Shown here: positions 1 through 10,724 of the stretch, piece after piece
Numbering within the stretch: the stretch's first letter is position 1
Layout of the letters: every line of letters begins with the position of its first letter
NCBI RefSeq assembly: GCF_019097595.1
Contig: NC_080720.1
Span: 28,934,352-28,998,351, forward strand
Source: Hemibagrus wyckioides
Lineage: Eukaryota > Chordata > Actinopteri > Siluriformes > Bagridae
Direction of reading: 5' to 3'
DNA: 64,000 nt
Program-made: the position numbers and the translations under genes
The notes under the pieces: generated by a model
Database searches by the model: none
Told to the model about the DNA's origin: nothing
Seen by the model: the letters and a program-made list of their open reading frames with translations, nothing else

Positions 1-496
1 ACTTTACTTACAGGTGACTTGTAGGTAATTACACTATACATACAGTCAACTTGTAGTTACACTACATTGCCTGTTGACTTATAGACAATTACACTACATT
101 TTTGTCGCCAATTTCACTATACTAAGAGTTTACTTGTAGAGTAGCACACTATACTTCCATTCGTCTTGTAGGCAATTACACTACACTTATTGTCAACTTG
201 TAGACAATTACACTATTAAACAACAGCTTGTGGGTAATTTTGCTATACCTACAGTTAACCTGTAGAGAGTTACACTGCACTTTAGTCGACTTGTAGACAA
301 TTTCACTACATTAACATTTTACTTGTAGAGTAGAACACTATATTTCCATTTGTCTTGTAGACAATTACACTACACTTACTGTCAACTTGTAGGTAATGAC
401 ACTATACTTACAGGTGACTTGTAGATAATTACACTACAGATGACTTGTAGACAGTTACACTATATCATAGTTGACCTGAAGTATAGTTACAGCTGA
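1..496 (+). repeat. Decayed minisatellite, CTTGTAG...AATTACACTACA units
   Basis: Roughly 32-45 bp units built around CTTGTAG, then about 5 bp, then AATTACACTAYA recur through the left edge of the window. A longer block starting TTTACTTGTAGAGTAG is seen near 130 and again near 309, about 180 bp apart, so short units were amplified inside a longer one. Units differ by many substitutions and indels, so the array is old. It is probably cut by the window start. No coding content is visible. Confidence 0.8.
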
Positions 497-524
497 CTAA
501 GTTGTAGTGTAATTGTCTAAGTGA
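497..524 (-). repeat. Inverted terminal unit of the left-edge minisatellite
   Basis: The stretch around 501-522 reads GTTGTAGTGTAATTGTCTAA, the reverse complement of the ACAATTACACTACA core that runs forward in 1-496. The array therefore ends in one unit of opposite orientation. This suggests a small inversion or a fold-back replication event at the array edge. Confidence 0.6.
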
Positions 525-1703
525 TGCTAGAGCTGTTAGAGATTAATTCCTGTTAGTTCCACTATCAGGAGGCAGCAGACAGCATTGTGGGTAATGCAGG
601 AAAGTGACAAAATAAAGAGCAACGTGTCGATAGAAAGTCAGAATTCAGGCAGTGTTTTATTGCCGCAGTACATCTTGGAAGTCAGTGAAGATCAGATGTT
701 TGTTATAAAGATTAATATGCAAGTCGTTGAGAGTCGATCTTTCCTTTAATTCTGGCTACCGGATCTTTGGTACATTTGATACTGAATTAAGAAAAATATC
801 TACGTGGGAGTAAAGAATAAATCAGTATCAATTTCAAAGGCAGCAATCTGTTGCATTTGATGGTTAAAGGAGTGGAATGTCTTTGTTTCTAACTACAGCG
901 GTGAGCAGGATGTCCCCGAGACTATTCTTGGCACGCCTAGGTAAAAATAGAGTAGTTTCATCTGGTTCGAGTCGCTGTATTATTGGGAGGGTCTGGAAAC
1001 GAGTGGGGGGGTAGGAGGGAGGGAGGGAGGGGGGCTCTTCTCTTTCTGTACGTGGTCCTGGGTTTTTTTTTTTGATTGAAGCTCAAACGGAGCAGGAAAT
1101 GCAAATAATCCTGGACGGGAGGATGCACAGTGACGTGATGGCGCTGCAGCTGGAGCTGCTTGTGGCTCGCACCACATGAAAGGGGACGGGGTTCGCAGAT
1201 GCGCCAGGACTGGCTTAAGTTAAGGAGGCTCGCTGGCTTCAAAGAGCCGTAGGTTCACGTTCTGTGTCGCCAGCCCCAAGATGTGTGTTTTATTAATGGA
1301 ACGTTTGGAGGTCTTTTATTTATTTAATTCTTTTCTTTCTTTCTTTTCTTTTTTTTTTTTCAATTCTTCTGCTTTTGTTCTTCTGTTTGTCTGTCTTCAA
1401 TTGCCAGTCCTGAGGAGAGCAACAATGGCCTTAAAGGAATTATTCTTTATTAGTAACATAACATTTTTAATTTGTAAATAAATAAGAAAAATTGCTGAGT
1501 GTAAGTCGCTATCAAACTAAGGTGTTTTTTTTTTTTTTAAATAATAGACTATATAAAACTTACACAAAATTGTTTTTTATTCTTGACAAAAAGGCAAATA
1601 AAAAGCTGATGAGGAACCAAAATATAGCTATACATTTAATTGTTTATTTTATTAATTTACTAATGTTTTAACATTAATGCTTATCTATAATACATCTGCC
1701 TCA
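525..1703. other. Noncoding single-copy DNA with a G-rich tract
   Basis: No gene, mobile element or tandem repeat is visible apart from the G-rich tract listed separately and pyrimidine/T runs near 1330-1362 and 1525-1538. Short open frames on both strands have no family resemblance, and several are driven by the T- and G-rich runs. Confidence 0.5.
1004..1034 (+). other. G-rich tract, candidate G-quadruplex
   Basis: A run of seven G is followed by four GGGA-type blocks and a final run of six G, giving at least five G-runs of three or more separated by one to three bases on the plus strand. This meets the usual sequence pattern for an intramolecular G-quadruplex. It is also a simple (GGGA)n purine tract, so formation in vivo is unproven. 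Confidence 0.6.
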
Positions 1704-1824
1704 TTATTTATTTATTTGTTTATTTATTTATTTATTCTTATAATATTTCTATTTATTCTCATTATGTCTATCTGTCTTTGCTGTTTCATTTGTTTGTTTA
1801 TTTATTTTTTAATTTGTTCACATT

Positions 1825-1887
<63 letters not shown>

Positions 1888-1888
1888 G

Positions 1889-1926
<38 letters not shown>
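1704..1926 (+). repeat. Compound tetranucleotide microsatellite, (TTTA)n then (CTAT)n
   Basis: 1704-1737 is an imperfect (TTTA)n. 1826-1926 is about 25 copies of (CTAT)n with a single CTGT interruption near 1886. Open plus-strand frames here read as I/Y/L/S repeats and are an artefact of the 4-bp period. The tract is long enough to be a length-polymorphic marker. Confidence 0.95.
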
Positions 1927-2099
1927 ATTTTTGGGAGGTGATGTAAACCATCACTATCTAGAACCAAAACTGCTTTTCTTAACTTTTTTTTTTTTTTTTT
2001 AAATACTTGTTATTATATTCTGTCAAAGTTAACTGTCTAAAAAAGAAAAAAAAAGAAAGAAAAAGAAAATCAGCTCATACAGAGGACGCCGCCGTCCAT

Positions 2100-2660
2100 A
2101 ACAACGCTCCGCTCAAAATAAGTCCAACTCCATCATGAAAACACTTAATTATCATAACATTATTGTTGCTTTTAAGCGCTCGTTCTCCTGTGCTCTGACG
2201 CCAAAGTTCATCAACATTTCACAAGCTGATTAGCATATCCTCGTGATGTAAGTGGTGCCCACCACTCAGCCGGCTTTCTTCTCTTCTCCTCTGCTTAAGA
2301 AAAATAAAATGGTGAAAAGAAAAAAAAAATATCCTTAATGATTTTCTCCAAACCCATCTTCTAGTTAGCCTTCGAGCACTCTACACGCTCATTCCCCTGG
2401 CGCCAAATCCTCCGTAAGCCTACTGTCACTTCGGCGTTTCGTATTATTAAAATAACAAACAGTTTAAAAAAAGACACAAAGACACTCTAATGAAAATGCC
2501 GTAATTGACTGTGTTGTGGGACTTCATCATTAGTTCTGGCTTGATTCGGAGACATAATCTGCTTTTGCCGGTGCCAGGCCCTTCACTAGCGGGGACATGT
2601 GCTAATAAAGTTGCAACCTCCTTACAGCCAATGCTCATCTAATACACTCGTAATAATTAT
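2100..2660. other. Candidate conserved noncoding element(s)
   Basis: High-complexity DNA with homeodomain-type cores (TTAATTAT near 2146, GTAATTGA near 2500, TAATAATTATG near 2650) and a SOX-like ATTGTT near 2162, with no repeat structure and no sustained open frame. Composition and motif content resemble vertebrate developmental enhancers. This is inference only, since no alignment is available. Confidence 0.3.
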
Positions 2661-4312
2661 GTTTGAAAGACAAAAAAAAAAAAAAAAAAGTGTTATCGTA
2701 GCACTGCACAAGAGCTCACAAATCTTAAACCAATGATGGGAAATAATTAGGATTTATTTAAACTGCAGTAGTGACAATGTTCTTAAGACACAGTTAAGCC
2801 TTTTAACCACCAGAGCTGCAATTATAGGATTTAGTCTAGTTTTTTTTTTTTTTCTTACCTGAAAATTAACTGTTGCTTACCAAACAGTTTCGAATTTGAA
2901 AGTTTGCACTCGATGAATGACATTCAATTAACATTTTGCTGGCTTTTAATAATTAAAAAGACTTGTGCGGTGTTGACGAGCGATCACGAGCTCCCATAAG
3001 AAACCGGGCGCTTAGATAGATAGAGACGGTGAACTAAAATTAGTTCAGACTGCTTATTTTCAATGTTTTTTTTTCCCCCTCTCTTTCTCCTCCCCAGCTC
3101 ATCTCTTTAATTTCTTCATAGTTTAATGTTAAAAAAAAAAAAAAAAAAAAAAAATGAGGTCAACCTTTAAGATTTATGAGGAGGAAAAAATTAATGGTAT
3201 GCTATTTTTACGCTGAAGATAGGCTGTTAATTTGGTATGACCTTAGTCAAAGGCGGTGAAACAACAAATTCTTTTACTTCCACAGACAAACCGTGGGTCC
3301 CCTGTGTCGACACGGAAAATGAGCTGATTTGAGCACAAGGCAGCGACAAGCTGAAACTGTTATCTTCCCGAGTCAGCATTTTTCCATTCTATAGAGTTCT
3401 GTGGAACACTTTTTTTTTTTTTAAAGCACTATCCTTCACCTCATTTCGACTTGATTAATATAAACCACAACTGATTCCCTGATCCATTAAATGTATGTAC
3501 TGTATAACGACTTGAGAAACTTTCTTTCCAACAAAGTTTCACCAAAACACAAGCTGTAAATTTTGGCACCCGTCTCTATTAACCCTAAAATTCCCCTCTG
3601 CACATCCCCCGACCACCCCCCACTCTTTTTTTGTCTCTGTCTTCCTTGGATTCCTAAAAAGAGATCAAAACGGTTCGAGTCCTGCCTGGATTGAAGTATT
3701 CCCCCAGGGTATCGAGCACAACCTCACACTCCCTGAAGGAAGAACAGAGGTGAAGCTGGATATTAGCACCACCCCACAGCATCACATCTTTTCCTAACAC
3801 TTTGTCCTTTGTTGTTGTTCATGATCCTAACTGAACAGGTTAACCTTTGCCCTTTCACCCCTGCCCTGAACTCGACAGGCTGAAAAAGACACAAATCTCA
3901 GTGTCTCACAGCGTATTGTGAAGATCCAAACACGACTTAATTATTTCAAACAAGTAACATTTTCACAACAGAACTCGCTAGAAAACTTAACTGGACGTTT
4001 TTGAATGAGACTGCAGATGTGAGCTGGAGGACTTTCATTCCAGAGCAAGTGAGCAGGCAGATATGGAGCTCGACAAACAAAAAACACATGCTTCCACCGT
4101 CCGTGTTAAAAATGAATCGATAAGAATAAAAGATAAAATATATACCAAGAGTAGAATTTCAGTGCAATTAAAAGAAATGCTGAATTAATTATACGAGCAG
4201 GGAAGGGAAGAAAAATATGGAAAAAATATAAAAATGCCATGCAGATTTGTGGAGAAACATTTGAGTATTGTGTGTTAGTGTAGTGCAAATAAATATGGAA
4301 AACAAGTGTGCA
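2661..4312. other. Noncoding DNA with scattered poly(A)/poly(T)
   Basis: Poly(A) runs lie at about 2672-2689 and 3131-3154, and poly(T) runs at about 2840-2854 and 3410-3422. The remainder is unremarkable high-complexity DNA. The poly(A) runs could be old retroposon tails, but nothing recognisable precedes them. No gene is seen. Confidence 0.5.
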
Positions 4313-4425
4313 AAATTCAATTCAATTTTATTTGTATAGCACTTTTAACAGTGGACATTGTCTCAAAGCAGCTTTTCAGAACATAAACATAGTACGAAAG
4401 TCCAATATTAATACATTGGATTCAA
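4313..4425 (-). mobile_element. Retroposon 3' end with L2-like tail (minus orientation)
   Basis: Read on the minus strand, this ends with a CTGCTTTGAGACAATG core followed by TGTTAAAAGTGCTATACAAATAAA and a (TTGAA)-type tail. The same order is seen in the plus-orientation copy at 8480-8805. The AGC..CTTTGAG...GCTATA..AATAAA layout is typical of L2-clade LINE 3' ends and SINEs that borrow them. Only about the last 110 bp are present, as expected of a 5'-truncated retroposon. The family name is not assigned. Confidence 0.7.
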
Positions 4426-6160
4426 GCAAAACAGGTGTGTATTAAAAGTGTGCAAAACAAGTGTGCATTAAAAGTGTACAATTTTCCCACTACATTTCTA
4501 GTGTTGGTGGTTGGATTGGTTTAAAATGAACCTACTAGTTTGTTTTACTACTTTGTATTTTGTGCAATATTGCCAACTAAATTTATTAGAAAACATCGCT
4601 GTCTGGTATAAACAAATAACAACTGCGTGGGTGGTGGAATTTGCAAAACACGTCTCTAGTCGAGAGATTTATTACAGAAGTCGAGTGATGAAGCTCAGGT
4701 TGAGAAACTGTCAGAAAAAAAGAATTCACATAGGAATGATTATTAGCCATAGTGGAAAGAATTCATATTTAATAAGAATAATTAAAGTAAATAATGAAAA
4801 AAATAAATAAAACATACACACAGTTGGGTGTGTGTTATTTCAACTGCTAAACATACAGATAGTGTGACTATGTTACACCTCCTACACTCGCTACACTTAT
4901 TAGCAGAGAATGCAGGAATGACAGTATTTACTGTAGAATAATTAGGAGTTAGTCACGTGACTGAGGACGTATAGATACGACTCTTCTCGGATATGAACCC
5001 TGTTGCTGTCAGAGCAGTAATTATGGTTGATTTATTAGGAACGAACACAGCTAGTTAGCCCTCTCTCTCACACTTAATCACCAAACATTTGTTCAACATA
5101 TTTCTCTTCATGTTATAGAGCGCTTCATCAAAAACCCCTCTGGTTATGAGAGTGCTGAATTTAGACTGCTGACTTTAGCTGTTAGAACAAATAAGAGGAA
5201 CTTGTTTCAGGGATAAATGGATAAAAGGTATGATGTTATTCAACACTTAATTTAAACCTTGAATCAGATCCATGATAAAGTGTTGTGGTGTAAGACGAAT
5301 GAATCATTTTGCTAGGTGGGGTTATGGGAAAATGAACTTCAGAGTGGTGATATTAACTCTGCTTAACATTAGGCCGAATCACACCACTCTATCACTGTTT
5401 TCCTAACAGCATGACTGCCAAGTGTGTTTGTTTATTTATTTGTTTGTTTGTGAGCAAATCATTGTGTGAAAATTATTTTTTGTGTTAAAATAAAAAAAAA
5501 GGAAAAAAGAAAGGCGTGAGTGTAGGTGAAAGTCCAAACTTGTGTATAAGATTCAAAAGGTGTGTTGTTGCATCGTAAAATGTCAGAGCCAATCAGGTTC
5601 CAATATGCAAATGAACTGTTTTTTATGTTATTTTTATTTTTAAAAGGATAAAAGACTGATATGTACATATATATATTTTAAAAATCTTTTTTAAAAAACC
5701 TTTAAAAGAAATTTTCATGTAAATGTTTTTTTATGAGGCATTATATACAGACTATTTATAAATTATTTTTTAAAAAAAACAGCCACACAATATTTTATTT
5801 AGCTATATTGTAGCATCCATAAGGGAACAATGTGACCTATTGTTAACTTAACTAAATTAATTAAAGCTATTTTTTTTTAAATTTAATAATAAGAATATAA
5901 AGGCTAATAAAATATTTTACTAAAGATCTTTCCAGTTTTATTTATTTATTAATATTATTATTATTATTTTTTTTTTTAAAAAAAAAGGGAAAATAAATGC
6001 TCATGTAATAGTTAAGGTATCGTTTACTTTTTGTGGTACAAACCAAATAGAGAAAGTGCTTCAGCCAAAAAAACAATACACTAAACACACACAGAAAATA
6101 TTTCCAAGCATACAGTGAACTTGCAAATTTGTAGAAATATCACATTTATAGTGAGTACTA
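4426..6160. other. AT-rich noncoding DNA
   Basis: No gene is visible. 5600-6000 is strongly AT-rich with many poly(A)/poly(T) runs. The AATATGCAAATGAA segment near 5602, preceded by GCCAATC, recurs near 6726 with the same upstream GCCAATC, a weak sign of another old dispersed repeat. The open frame at 4511-4810 (99 codons, plus) has no recognised domain. Confidence 0.5.
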
Positions 6161-6162
6161 TA

Positions 6163-6549
6163 TGCATGGTCCTTGCCAGAAGCCTTAGAAGGTGCAGAGC
6201 ATTTGGGCGACATAATAGGGCTTGCAGAAAAACATGCGAATGACATGCGAAGAACTGGGATGCTGGAGAATTCTGCTTCCCTTTCCCCATCTGCACGCAT
6301 AGCCAGCAGCCAATCACAACCGTGATTAAATGAATGGGGCATTCCGATTGGCCGGACTCGTTCCTCCAGCCATACTGTATTTTGATTTTCAGCATCCCCG
6401 CACTGCACTTTCCTAAACAACACTACGCTGTACAGTATTTGATATATTATTAACATTTTACTTCATTTTAAGTAATTAAGTAATTAATAATTATATTTTT
6501 ATTAATAAATTACTTTAAATGAACCGCGATATAGTGGGGGATTACTGTA
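6163..6549 (-). mobile_element. Tigger/pogo-type DNA transposon, 5' end fragment
   Basis: The right boundary carries an inverted-repeat-like end that, read on the minus strand from 6549, is TACAGTAATCCCCCACTATA followed by TCGCGG, abutting a TA dinucleotide as in Tc1/mariner-superfamily elements. Inside, an ATG at 6213 (minus) opens MSPKCSAPSKASGKDHA, which resembles the start of Tigger-like transposases. Similarity stops there, so only the terminal repeat, 5' leader and about 17 codons remain. The 131-codon open frame at 6061-6456 includes this leader and is not a host gene. Confidence 0.6.
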
Positions 6550-7384
6550 TATATTCAATTATGTCAGGACAATTCATTCAAGTGAAAATGAAGAAAGTTG
6601 TCTCTGAAGTGTTTCAGCAGCATTCTTACAAGAACCAAGTTGAAAATTGGCACAGAACTCCTCAATATAGAACATGTAACAAATAAGTGTTATTACATCA
6701 CAATCTCTACCAGCCAATCCTGCTGCAATATGCAAATGAAGACACTAGATAGTAATAGTCTACTACTGGATACGTTACTCTGTACAGAAAAAAATTCAAG
6801 TGTTTTATCTGGATAATCTGAATGTCTGCATAAAATATGATCCAATCCATGGTCTGCTTTTTGTGTTTACGCTATAAAATCTAACATTTATTTAACTTGA
6901 AACAGGACAAACAGGACTAAATACAGTGTGTTCATTAGTCATGAGACAAACATTGATGAAACGATTTAAAGAGAAAAAAGAAAAAAGTCTGCAGCCTGTT
7001 TCAAGTTTGCGTAAGACCACCTGAACTTTCCTGCAGCAGAATAACGTCCTGGGAACAGATGAGACAAAAAGAACTTTATGGGTAAATAGACAGAGAGTCA
7101 TGTTTGGAAGGAGTAGAATTGCTGCCTCAAGGCCTCGATGGCTTGCAATCGTCGAGGGTCCAATGAACTCCAGGCTGTATGAGGAGATTCTACAGCAAAA
7201 TGTCAGCGCGTCTGTGGGTGGTCTAAAGCTCAAAGAAGGACAACGACAAAGATCCAAAGCACAGGAATAAATGAACAACAGAGTGGTTCAAACAGCAGAA
7301 ATCCCATATTGTTGAATGACCAAGTCGGAGGCTTGACCTCGGTTTTATTGAAATACAGCGCTGTGATCTCAAGCGGGCCGTTCA
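6550..7384. other. Noncoding single-copy DNA
   Basis: No recognisable gene, repeat or RNA. The 128-codon minus-strand frame at 6892-7278 is rich in C/S/R/F and lacks domain signatures. It is probably chance. Confidence 0.5.
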
Positions 7385-8045
7385 AGCGAGACATCGCAAA
7401 TATATACATCAGTCAAAACAGTTTATTGTTTAGAGAGGTGGCCTGAAATGTCCTCAGGTGCTCAGCAGGACTGTTCTAAAGAAAGGCTAGCAGAATTTGT
7501 TTTTCATGTTAAAGTTAAGGAAACCATTTCAAGAAGTTTTCTTTCAATGTGTTTGGAAACTTCCTGCAAGAGATTACGTTTTTTTTGTCTAGAGAGGAGG
7601 TCTGTAAATACCTGTCAGGTGGTGAGCAGAATTGATTACATTCTACAGAAACCTAACAGGTTTCTTTAGGTGTGCAAACCTTTTTTTTAATGTTAGGGAA
7701 GCAATTTTTGCTTTCACGAAGAATATGTTTACAACATTTAAACAAAATATTACTTTATGTCTATCTGGGAATGTTGTGTGACCAGGGAGAGTCATCACAA
7801 ATATATATACAGTTTCTTGTTTAAGGAGGTGACCTGAAATGTCTGTCAGGTGCTGAGCAGAAATAATCATTTTCTAAAGAAAGCTAACAGTTTTAGCTTA
7901 GCAGAACTTTATATTTTAATGTTAAAGAAGCAATTCTGGTCTCAAGAAGTATTGTTGACATTAAGTCTAGAAAATGTTCCCACAACATTTGAACAAAATA
8001 GTAATGTGTGTGTATCTGGGAATGTTGTTGAGTATGATATTTAAA
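7385..8045 (+). repeat. Three-copy tandem repeat, unit about 160-230 bp
   Basis: Copies begin near 7385, 7588 and 7797. Shared blocks occur in the same order: CACAAATATATA, a GAGGTG..CTGAAATG..CAGGTG(C)TGAGCAG box, TTCTAAAGAAAGCTAACAG, TTAATGTTAAAGAAGCAATT, and (second and third copies) ACAACATTT-AACAAAATA followed by TATCTGGGAATGTTGT. The copies differ by substitutions and by a large deletion in the first. Origin unknown; no coding potential. Confidence 0.75.
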
Positions 8046-8099
8046 AATATCATCCTGGTTATCATCCTGAAGTTATTATTTATTTATTTTTTATAACAG

Positions 8100-8420
8100 C
8101 TACATCTTTTGTTATATTTTGTTTTAACTTTCATTTAATCAAAAACAAACTTGTCTATTTAAAGTTACATTTAATGGTACCAAACATCCAGGTAACAAGT
8201 TGTTTCCTCTTATAGAAGCTATAAACAGTCATTCCCTCACCATTATCTTTTCTCCCTCTCAAATGATAAGACAAAAAAAATGTGTATATTTTTTATATAT
8301 TTCCTTTTTAAATAAAAACTGCATTAATATTAAGCTTGGATTATGTACATCATGTGCCACGCAAGTCCTAGTCAATGAGTCGTTACTATGGAAACAATAA
8401 GGTTTTCTAATAATAATAAT
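8100..8420 (+). repeat. Fragment of dispersed repeat family 'Q' (my label)
   Basis: AAAGTTACATTTAATGG near 8160 and GCTATAAACAGTCATTCCCT near 8217 match, in the same order, parts of the elements at 54245-55035 and 58935-59150. I use 'Q' for this unnamed family, seen also at 25530, 50801 and 62840. The copy is degraded and its ends are uncertain. Confidence 0.45.
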
Positions 8421-8479
8421 GACTGCATTAACACAAACCTGTAATGTGAATTACTGCTGGAACCACAGCGAAAGCTGCT

Positions 8480-8805
8480 GTTATAGAAAGTATGAGTTGC
8501 TCAGGAGCTCCTGGTTACACAACTGTAGAAGGACATTATTCATAATCACACTCTGGTGTCACTCAAATGAGGATGAGGTTCCCTTTTGAGTCTGGTCCCT
8601 CTCAAGGTTTCTTCCTCTTACCATCTCAGGAAGCTTTTCCTCACCACAGTCGCTTCAGGCTTGCTCACTAAGGATAAATCTAGTCTAGAAGTCTAATATT
8701 AATCTTGAACTTTTTGCACTATATTTTTTATGTTCTGCAAAGCGACTTTGAGACAAGTTCCATTGTTAACAGCACTATACAAATAAAATTGAATTGAATA
8801 TTTAA
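8480..8805 (+). mobile_element. Retroposon with L2-like 3' tail (plus orientation)
   Basis: A longer copy of the family at 4313-4425. It contains a body with CTCTCAAGGTTTCTTCCTCT and a CCACAGTCGCTTCAGGCTTG box, then GCAAAGCGACTTTGAGACAA, then GCACTATACAAATAAAATTG and a short ATTGAA tail at 8795-8805. The body matches, from memory, a repeat very common in catfish and related fish genomes. It has no open reading frame, so it is a truncated LINE end or a SINE sharing that tail. Confidence 0.75.
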
Positions 8806-9049
8806 ATATTCTAACAGTGTAAAAGAAAAAAAAAAGAAGGAAAAACCAAGCAGACGTCATAAGAACATTGCAGGAACGTTATTTCTGCAACGTTCAACCT
8901 AAAGCTTTAGCAATGTTCGCCGTTATTTGGGAAGTAAAACAGATCCTTTAATCTGGTTAGATGGATTCACGTGCATTTCTTCCCTACTAATGGCCTCGAT
9001 TGTTTAATAAATACATTGTAATGGAAATTGTATGTTGGACGGAGATCAG
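8806..9049. other. Noncoding DNA, AACGTT-rich patch
   Basis: About 8865-8935 has repeated GAACATT/GAACGTT/CAACGTT words in both orientations, possibly a relic of a short-unit repeat. Nothing else is recognised. Confidence 0.35.
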
Positions 9050-9300
9050 ATTCCATTTTTGTAGCTATTCATGTCGAACGCATGCAAATGAACAATTTAA
9101 TAAATGTAACTGGAATTTACATTTGCACATAAAGCCTGCATTCTTAAAGACGCCTCATTGCATATTTGTTTAGTGCGGGAGGCAATTAGCGGAGAAAGTG
9201 TCAGATTTGTCTAGTTGTTTGGTGAATCTGAGCTCAGAGAGGACCCCTAATTAATCACAATAATGCCAAATTAATATGCACAAAAGATGTGCACTCTGGA
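9050..9300. other. Candidate conserved noncoding element
   Basis: Contains an octamer ATGCAAAT at 9082-9089, GGCAATTAGCGG near 9182, and CCCTAATTAATCACAATAATG near 9245 within otherwise unique DNA. POU plus homeodomain cores and the lack of repeats suggest an enhancer-like element. Not testable here. Confidence 0.35.
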
Positions 9301-10059
9301 AAAAAAAAAATCATTGTTGATGATTTTTAATTTACCAAATTATCTTCATCAGCGTGCCGGTAATTATTTGACCCATTTTGGAGAGATGGTGGCACTCTGA
9401 CTTTTTCCAGTGAACTTTCTTTTTAAAAAAATAAAAAAATAAAAAAATAAATAAATAAATAAATAAATAAATAAAGGAAACAAACACAAGAAATATATCT
9501 AGTCTCCATCTTTCACCCAGGCTGTATTATATTATTATATTAGGTTCCAGCTTTGAATTGAAATAAGTGCTTAAAGACCAAACTTTGCACTCCCAGCATG
9601 CTTTATCGGAATAGTTTGATGAGAAAAGTATTAACACTGCAGCCGTATTAAAGAAAAATATCAACCGAAGCCCCGTGTTTGTGCTCTCAGAGGAAAAGGG
9701 GATGGACTCGTCAACCCCTGCTGGGTCACATGGGCACCATTTAATCAGCCTGACGTTAGCTAGCACGGCTTAAGCGCTCTCTTAACACAGACTCATGGCC
9801 CTGGGCTTCATTTGGAGCAGATCAGCAAGTAAACGGATCAGAGATGGAGGCAGAAAAAAAAGGAGCTTTGTGGTATTTTGCTCCACCTTGGCATTCATTC
9901 CTAAAGAAGGGAATCCTATTGTGGTTTTATTCCCTCACACCTGACAGAAGCAAAAAAAGCCACGTCAATTTTATTTCTTTTCTTTTTTAAGAAGAGAAGA
10001 AAGCGAGGAGTATCTTTTGTCTGATGAACAGCACTCGGAACAGCACTGTGATGGATACA
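9301..10059. other. Noncoding DNA with an (AAAT)n tract
   Basis: 9425-9474 is an A-rich to (AAAT)n microsatellite. The remainder, including 9500-9990, is single-copy and without recognisable genes. The 79-codon minus frame at 9527-9766 has no family resemblance. Confidence 0.5.
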
Positions 10060-10720
10060 TCATGATTTTTCATGTGATTATTATAACAGGTGGAATTATA
10101 AAATCACCCATGGAAACAAAAACTGTGATCCTGGGAGTAATGTGATCACATGCAAAAGGTGCAGATCATCAAGTTGTGTCTTGAAATAAAACTAACATTA
10201 TCAAGTGCATCTGTGGAATCATGTGAATGACATCATGACGTAAAAACATGTTGAAAACACAAGCAGATATCCTACATGTGAAAAATCTGTAATAAAAACA
10301 CATGTAGGGGGGGAAAAGGTGCACAGTTAATCATAGGAAGTGTGTAGGACTTTTGTAAAGGGAGGAGGGGCATCAATTTCACTCATGTGATCAAACACGT
10401 AATGGCCTGAAATTGCATGTGACGTGTCAATGTGATCGCAAATAAAACCACACGTGTGAAAAGAAATGACTTGGAAAATCCACATGAAAAACATCTTTAA
10501 AAAGTAAAACGTGTAGAATTCACACGAAGTGACATTTCACACAATTTTACATTTTTTATAGGTGTTTATTTAAGTAAATACACATAACCTTCATGTGGAA
10601 AACGTCAAATGTGGATGGAAAAATGTGAAATATGAAAACGTGTGAGATTATGAAAATCAGTGAATGATTCATAAACAGGGAAAAGCACTACATGTGAAAG
10701 TCTAAAACACGACATTATCC
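10060..10720. repeat. CATGTG/CACATG-rich decayed repeat
   Basis: About ten CATGTG or CACATG hexamers occur in roughly 650 bp, where well under one would be expected by chance. They usually sit in CATGTGAAAA or AACACATGTG contexts and include the 10-bp palindrome TGTGATCACA at 10141-10150. The spacing is irregular, so this is best read as a very old tandem repeat of a palindromic word. The words also match E-box cores (CANNTG). Confidence 0.55.
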
Positions 10721-10724
10721 GCAT

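Noticed and set aside
1677..2002. Plus-strand frames of I/Y/L/S repeats
   Set aside because: They are direct translations of (CTAT)n and (TTTA)n microsatellites.
6061..6456. 131-codon minus frame as a host gene
   Set aside because: It contains the leader and start of a Tigger-like transposase and is better explained by the transposon fragment.
5580..6745. GCCAATC...AATATGCAAATGAA at 5590 and 6714 as a repeat family
   Set aside because: Only about 30 bp are shared. Suggestive of an old dispersed repeat but too short to annotate.
10141..10150. TGTGATCACA as a bacterial CRP-type operator
   Set aside because: The window is eukaryotic. The palindrome is one member of a CATGTG-rich degenerate repeat.
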